Source: Micromonospora tulbaghiae
GTDB lineage: Bacteria > Actinomycetota > Actinomycetes > Mycobacteriales > Micromonosporaceae
Assembly (NCBI RefSeq): GCF_900091605.1
Contig: NZ_FMCQ01000003.1
Location: 652,836-716,835, forward strand
Length of the DNA stretch: 64,000 bases
Reading direction: 5' to 3'
The stretch's first letter is position 1; every line of letters begins with the position of its first letter. The notes below the pieces were generated by a model that searched no databases, had not been told where the DNA came from, and saw nothing but the letters and a program-made list of their open reading frames with translations. Positions 59,657 to 64,000 of this stretch are shown piece after piece. Position numbers and translations under genes: made by a program.

Positions 59657-60333
59657 CGACCGGACAGCAGCACACCCCGTCGGGCCTCGGCCCGCAGGAC
59701 GAGGAGCGGCTGCCCAGCCTCGCCGAGCAGATGGCCGACCAGCTCGGCGGATGGCGCGGGCTGGTCGAGTCGAGCATCCCGGTGGTGGTCTTCGTGGTCG
59801 CCAACGTGATCGGCGAGCTGCGCCCCGCCGTGTACGCCTCGGTGGCGGTGGCGCTGCTGATCGCCGGGCTGCGGCTGGCCCAGCGCAAGCCGGTGCGGCA
59901 CGCGGTCAACGGGCTGTTCGGCGTCGGTATCGGCGCGCTGCTGGCGCTGCGCACCGGTGACGAGCGCGACTTCTACCTGCCGGGGATCCTCTACGGGATC
60001 GGATACGGCCTGGCGCTGCTGCTGTCGGCCGCGATCCGGCAGCCGCTGGTCGGCTGGATCTGGTCGGTGCTGGTGGCCAAGGGCCGCTCCGAGTGGCGCG
60101 ACGACCCCAAGCTGGTGCGTACCTTCACCCAGCTCACCGTGCTCTGGGGCGTGGTGTGGCTGGCCAAGGTGGGCGTACAGGCCGGGCTCTACCTGGCCCA
60201 CCAGGACACCGCCCTCGGCGTGGCGCGGCTCGCCCTGGGCTACCCGCCGTACGCGCTGCTGCTGCTGATCACGGTGTGGGTGGTGCGCCGGGTCACCCGG
60301 GAGACCGCACCCACCCCGCTGCCCGGCTCCTGA
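59653..60333 (+). CDS. DUF3159 family membrane protein
   Basis: The 226-residue protein has about six membrane helices and matches DUF3159 of actinobacteria. Segments such as FGVGIGALLALRTGDERDFYLPGILY identify it. The function is unknown. It overlaps the OB-fold gene by four bases and converges with trkA, with only 10 bases between stops. Confidence 0.9.
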   Translation: MTTGQQHTPSGLGPQDEERLPSLAEQMADQLGGWRGLVESSIPVVVFVVANVIGELRPAVYASVAVALLIAGLRLAQRKPVRHAVNGLFGVGIGALLALRTGDERDFYLPGILYGIGYGLALLLSAAIRQPLVGWIWSVLVAKGRSEWRDDPKLVRTFTQLTVLWGVVWLAKVGVQAGLYLAHQDTALGVARLALGYPPYALLLLITVWVVRRVTRETAPTPLPGS

Positions 60334-60343
60334 CGCCGCCGCC

Positions 60344-61033
60344 TCAGGCCCTGCCCCGGTGCCGGTCCGCGCTGGACGGGCCGAGGATCACCGCGCGCAC
60401 GTCGTCCTCCACCGCCGCGGTGCAGACGAAGACCAGCTCGTCGCCGGCCTCGATCGGGTCGTCCGGCGTCGGCACCAGCACCCGCTTACCGCGCACGATC
60501 GCCACCAGCGCCGCGTCCCGGGGGATCGGCACCGCGTGGATCGGCTGCCCCACGTAGGGCGCGGTCGGCGGCAGCGTGATCTCGACCAGGTTCGCCTCGC
60601 CCTGCCGGAACGTCATCAGCCGGACCAGGTCGCCGACGGTGACCGCCTCCTCGACCAGCGCCGCCATCACCCGCGGCTTGCTCACCGCGACGTCCACGCC
60701 CCACTGCTCGGTGAACAGCCACTCGTTCTCCGCCCGGTTGACCCGGGCCACCACGCGCGGTACCGCGAACTCGGTCTTGGCCAGCAGCGACACCACCAGG
60801 TTGACCTTGTCGTCGCCGGTGGCGGCCACCACCACGTCGCACCCGGCCACGTTGGCCTCCTCCAGGCTGGCCAGCTCGCACGCGTCGGCGAGCACCCAGT
60901 CGGCGGTCGGCACCCGGTCGGGCCGCAGCATCTTCGGCTGCCGCTCGATCAGCATCACCTGGTGGCCGTTGTCGATCAGTTCCTGGGCGATCGAGCGGCC
61001 CACGTTGCCGGCGCCGGCGATGGCGATCCGCAT
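60344..61033 (-). CDS. TrkA-type potassium uptake regulatory subunit
   Basis: The 229-residue protein has an N-terminal RCK/TrkA Rossmann domain (IAGAGNVGRSIA with NAD or ATP binding) and a C-terminal TrkA-C domain. It regulates a potassium transporter in the membrane. It is the second of two tandem TrkA genes, starting 3 bases after the first one's stop. Its neighbour on the opposite strand is a KimA-like permease. Confidence 0.9.
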   Translation of the reverse strand: MRIAIAGAGNVGRSIAQELIDNGHQVMLIERQPKMLRPDRVPTADWVLADACELASLEEANVAGCDVVVAATGDDKVNLVVSLLAKTEFAVPRVVARVNRAENEWLFTEQWGVDVAVSKPRVMAALVEEAVTVGDLVRLMTFRQGEANLVEITLPPTAPYVGQPIHAVPIPRDAALVAIVRGKRVLVPTPDDPIEAGDELVFVCTAAVEDDVRAVILGPSSADRHRGRA

Positions 61034-61036
61034 GGC

Positions 61037-61702
61037 TCAGTGCCCCCCTTCCGGCGGCGCCGCCGCCACCGACGTGACCGGGCCGTTGATGTCGTCGGTC
61101 ACCAGCATGTAGACCTGGTCGCCCTCCTGCACCACGGTGGAGGCGGTGGGCAGGGTGCCGATCCCGAACCGGTTCAGGTAGGCCACCCGGGCGCCGACGG
61201 CCTGCTCCAGTTGCCGCAGCGGTCGCCCGATCCAGTCCTTGTGCACCGGCACCTCGATGATCGAGACGGTGCTGGTCGGGTCGCGGAAGATCTCCACGTT
61301 GCCCTCGGGGACCAGGTGGCGGAGCATCCGGTCGGCGGTCCACCGGACGGTGGCCACGGTGGGGATCCCGAGCCGCTCGTAGACCTGGGCGCGGCGCTGG
61401 TCGTAGATGCGGGCCGCGACCCGGGACACGCCGAACGTCTCCCGGGCCAGCCGGGCCGAGATGATGTTGGAGTTGTCGCCGCTGGACACCGCCGCGAACG
61501 CGTCGGCCCGCTCGATGCCGGCCTGGCGCAGCACCTCGCCGTCGAAGCCGGCGCCGGTGACGGTGATGCCGGCGAAGTCGGGCCCGAGACGGCGGAACGC
61601 GTCCGCGTCCTGGTCGATCACCGCCACCGAGTGCCCACGCGCCTCCAGGCTGTGTGCCAGGGTCGAGCCGACCCGGCCGCAACCCATGATCACCACATGC
61701 AC
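61037..61702 (-). CDS. TrkA-type potassium uptake regulatory subunit
   Basis: The 221-residue protein has the Rossmann motif IMGCGRVGSTLA, an acidic ribose-binding residue in VIDQDADAFRRL and a TrkA-C domain. It differs clearly from the downstream copy, so the pair is probably a functional heteromer, like CeoB and CeoC of mycobacteria. The GTG start at 61702 has GGAG 8 bases upstream. The operon diverges from the permease gene. Confidence 0.9.
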   Translation of the reverse strand: MHVVIMGCGRVGSTLAHSLEARGHSVAVIDQDADAFRRLGPDFAGITVTGAGFDGEVLRQAGIERADAFAAVSSGDNSNIISARLARETFGVSRVAARIYDQRRAQVYERLGIPTVATVRWTADRMLRHLVPEGNVEIFRDPTSTVSIIEVPVHKDWIGRPLRQLEQAVGARVAYLNRFGIGTLPTASTVVQEGDQVYMLVTDDINGPVTSVAAAPPEGGH

Positions 61703-61846
61703 GGTGTCCGCTCCTCCCACGGCGCCGCCCGCCGACCCGTCGTCTGCGAGCCTGCCACGTCCCCCTGCCGGGCGGGGGATCGAACCGTACCGCGCCGCCG
61801 CGCGCGGGGGAGATCGACCACCCCCACGCCCCGGACCCGGTGGTCG

Positions 61847-61852
61847 TACGCT
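61847..61852 (+). promoter_or_regulatory. -10 element of leaderless permease promoter
   Basis: TACGCT matches TANNNT and ends 8 bases before the permease GTG at 61861, which lacks a ribosome site. Confidence 0.5.
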
Positions 61853-61860
61853 TGGCGGTT

Positions 61861-63912
61861 GTGGCCCGACCCACCTCGCTGCTGAAGCGACTCCTCCTCG
61901 GTCGACCGTTCCGGTCCGACCGCCTCCAGCACACGCTGCTGCCGAAGCGCATCGCGCTGCCGGTCTTCGCCTCGGACGCGCTCTCCAGCGTCGCGTACGC
62001 CCCGGACGAGATCCTCCTGACGCTGTCCATCGCCGGCGCCTCGGCGTTCTTCTTCTCGCCGTGGGTCGCGCTCGCGGTCGTCGTGGTCATGCTGACGGTG
62101 GTGGCGAGCTACCGGCAGAACGTGCACGCCTACCCCTCCGGCGGCGGCGACTACGAGGTGGCGACGGTCAACCTCGGTCCCAAGGCCGGCCTCGCGGTGG
62201 CGAGCGCGCTGCTCGTCGACTACGTGCTCACCGTCGCAGTCTCGGTCTCCTCCGGAGTGGCGAACCTCGGCTCGGTGGTGCCGTTCGTGGCCACCCACAA
62301 GGTGCTCATCGCGGTCACCGCGGTGGTGCTGCTCACCGCGATCAACCTGCGCGGCCTGCGCGAGTCGGGCACGGCCTTCGCCATCCCCACGTACGGCTTC
62401 GTGATCGTGATCGGCGGCATGCTGCTGACCGGGCTGGTCCGCGTCTTCGTGCTCGGCGACGACCTGCGCGCGCCGAGCGCCGGCCTGGAGATCCAGGCCG
62501 AGCACAGCGTCACCGGGTTCGCGCTGGTGTTCCTGCTGCTGCGCACGTTCTCCTCGGGCTGCGCCGCGCTCACCGGCGTGGAGGCGATCTCCAACGGCGT
62601 ACCGGCGTTCAAGAGCCCGAAGTCGAAGAACGCGGCGACCACGCTGCTGCTGCTCGGCGGCATCTCGGTGGCCATGCTCGTCGGCATCATCTGGCTGGCC
62701 CGCCTCACCGGCCTGCAGTTCGTCGAGGACCCGCGCACGCAGATCATCTCCGGCCCGGACGGGTACGTGCAGAAGACGGTCACCACCCAGCTCGGCGAGA
62801 CCGTGTTCGGCGGCGGCTCGGTGCTGCTCTACGTGGTCGCCGGGATGACCGCGCTGATCCTGTTCCTGGCCGCGAACACCGCCTTCAACGGCTTCCCGGT
62901 GCTCGGCTCGATCCTGGCGCAGGACCGCTACCTGCCCCGCCAGCTGCACACCCGCGGCGACCGGCTGGCGTTCTCCAACGGCATCCTCTTCCTGGCCGTC
63001 TTCGCGGTGGTGCTGATCATCGGTTTCCAGGCCGAGGTGACCAAGCTCATCCAGCTCTACATCGTCGGGGTGTTCGTCTCGTTCACGCTCTCCCAGGCCG
63101 GCATGATCCGGCACTGGAACCGGCACCTGCGCCGCGAGCGCGACCCGGAGGCGCGCCGCCGGATGATGCGCTCCCGGGCGATCAACACGTTCGGCATGGT
63201 CATGACCGGCGTCGTGCTGATCATCGTGCTGGCCACGAAGTTCCTGCTCGGCGCCTGGATCGCGATCGTCGCGATGGCCGTGATGTACGTGGTGATGCTC
63301 GGCATCCGCCGCCACTACGACCGGATCGCCGAGGAGCTGGAGCCGACCGAGCAGCGGGCCGTCCTGCCCGCCCGCAACCACGCCATCGTGCTGGTCAGCA
63401 AGCTGCACAAGCCGACGCTGCGGGCCGTCGCGTACGCCCGGGCCACCCGGCCGGACACGCTCACCGCGGTCACCGTGAACGTGGACGAGCAGGACACCCG
63501 TGACCTGCAGGCCGACTGGGAGCGCCGCGAGCTGCCGGTGCCGCTCACCGTGATCGACTCGCCGTACCGGGAGATCACCCGCCCGATCCTCGACTTCGTC
63601 GCGTCGGTGCGCCGGGAGTCGCCCCGCGACGTGGTCACCGTCTTCATTCCGGAGTACGTGGTGGGCCGCTGGTGGGAGAACCTGCTGCACAACCAGAGCG
63701 CGTTGCGGCTCAAGGGGCGGCTGCTGTTCGAGCCGGGCGTGATGGTGACGAGCGTGCCGTGGCAGCTCGCCTCCACCGCCGGCAAGAACCTGGACCGGCT
63801 GGACGCCACGCTGACCCGGGGCCCGGCGCGCGGCCCCCGGGTGGCGCCGCAGAGCACGCTGCCGCCGCCGGTGGCGGCCACACCCTCGACCGAGCGGGAG
63901 GAACGGTTGTGA
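61861..63912 (+). CDS. APC-superfamily permease, KimA-like potassium importer
   Basis: The 683-residue protein has about twelve membrane helices followed by a cytosolic domain of about 230 residues. The region AYPSGGGDYEVA with LLVDYVLTVAVSVSSG resembles KimA, the high-affinity potassium-proton importer of Bacillus that is inhibited by c-di-AMP. The adjacent divergent TrkA pair supports a potassium role. The substrate is inferred. The GTG start is leaderless in layout. It overlaps the next gene by GTGA. Confidence 0.88.
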   Translation: MARPTSLLKRLLLGRPFRSDRLQHTLLPKRIALPVFASDALSSVAYAPDEILLTLSIAGASAFFFSPWVALAVVVVMLTVVASYRQNVHAYPSGGGDYEVATVNLGPKAGLAVASALLVDYVLTVAVSVSSGVANLGSVVPFVATHKVLIAVTAVVLLTAINLRGLRESGTAFAIPTYGFVIVIGGMLLTGLVRVFVLGDDLRAPSAGLEIQAEHSVTGFALVFLLLRTFSSGCAALTGVEAISNGVPAFKSPKSKNAATTLLLLGGISVAMLVGIIWLARLTGLQFVEDPRTQIISGPDGYVQKTVTTQLGETVFGGGSVLLYVVAGMTALILFLAANTAFNGFPVLGSILAQDRYLPRQLHTRGDRLAFSNGILFLAVFAVVLIIGFQAEVTKLIQLYIVGVFVSFTLSQAGMIRHWNRHLRRERDPEARRRMMRSRAINTFGMVMTGVVLIIVLATKFLLGAWIAIVAMAVMYVVMLGIRRHYDRIAEELEPTEQRAVLPARNHAIVLVSKLHKPTLRAVAYARATRPDTLTAVTVNVDEQDTRDLQADWERRELPVPLTVIDSPYREITRPILDFVASVRRESPRDVVTVFIPEYVVGRWWENLLHNQSALRLKGRLLFEPGVMVTSVPWQLASTAGKNLDRLDATLTRGPARGPRVAPQSTLPPPVAATPSTEREERL

Positions 63913-64000
63913 GCACGGCGGAGCACCCTGGGCACGTGTCGGCGGAGCGACCCGGGCTGGAGGAGGCCGAGCGGGTCGAGCTGACGGTCGACGCGGTCGC
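63909..64000 (+). CDS. Start of an RNA methyltransferase (TRAM domain), truncated by the window
   Basis: The 30-residue visible part (VSTAEHPGHVSAER...) ends in RVELTVDAVA, the typical first strand of the TRAM domain in TrmA-family RNA uridine methyltransferases. The start GTG overlaps the permease stop by four bases, so the two are coupled. The catalytic part lies beyond the window, so the assignment rests on this short motif and on known actinobacterial gene order. Confidence 0.55.
   Translation, partial: MSTAEHPGHVSAERPGLEEAERVELTVDAV

Overview
The window is a very GC-rich (low 70s percent by eye), densely coding chromosomal segment of an actinomycete, most likely Micromonospora or a close member of the Micromonosporaceae. 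The evidence is the codon bias, many GTG starts, leaderless promoters, many actinobacteria-specific DUF families (DUF349, 3039, 3093, 3099, 3159, 3710, 4193, 7455), a conserved core order rny-gluABCD-miaB-miaA-dapF-hflX-lexA-nrdR-nrdJ, and an Acidothermus E1-like GH5 cellulase with a CBM2. I see no rRNA, tRNA, CRISPR, prophage, insertion sequence or integrase; this is core chromosome with small accessory insertions.

Layout. 1-950: a repeat-bearing intergenic stretch ending in a small candidate gene coupled to rny. 951-6120: RNase Y, then the gluDCBA glutamate-type ABC importer on the minus strand. 6328-9869: selD, an unknown gene, DUF2277 and miaB. 9917-13093: secreted cellulase and a DUF349 coiled-coil protein (minus). 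13299-15773: extradiol-dioxygenase-like protein, miaA, dapF. 15954-20900: malic enzyme (minus), hflX and a secreted/membrane protein with a Gly-rich GGVYGGG tail. 20956-25660: divergent lexA and nrdR-nrdJ, with two SOS boxes and two NrdR boxes in the shared upstream DNA. 25761-33370: methyltransferase, membrane hydrolase, ECF sigma factor with a membrane partner, lipoprotein, ideR, sulfurtransferase. 33418-37180: acuC deacetylase and a Pat-type lysine acetyltransferase. 37184-39507: arsR-SRPBCC-VOC operon and a group-2 sigma factor. 39728-46482: Spo0M, dtd, methyltransferase, subtilase, HhH-GPD protein, LtrA and a BrnTA-like toxin-antitoxin pair. 46588-51714: DUF3099, psuK-psuG, DUF3039, TRIC channel, helicase. 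51820-55608: DUF7455, principal sigma factor, inositol phosphatase, LytR_C protein. 56033-64000: DUF4193, dut, DUF3710, an OB-fold protein, DUF3159, two TrkA proteins, a KimA-like potassium permease and the start of an RNA methyltransferase.

How the genes work together. tRNA modification (miaA, miaB, dtd), DNA repair and dNTP supply under LexA and NrdR control (lexA, nrdR, nrdJ, dut, HhH-GPD), reversible protein acetylation (acuC with pat), potassium homeostasis (two TrkA proteins with a KimA-like carrier), and transcription (principal sigma, group-2 sigma, ECF sigma, ideR, arsR).

The most unusual signals are: a 204-bp stretch of perfect nucleotide identity between the two sigma-70 genes 13.8 kb apart, which looks like gene conversion; a family of short palindromic intergenic repeats (core GATCAWGRAGTT) at four places; short tandem duplications that copy stop codons at two convergent gene ends; and a small gene overlapping rny by ATGA. 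I found no clearly undescribed multi-gene system.
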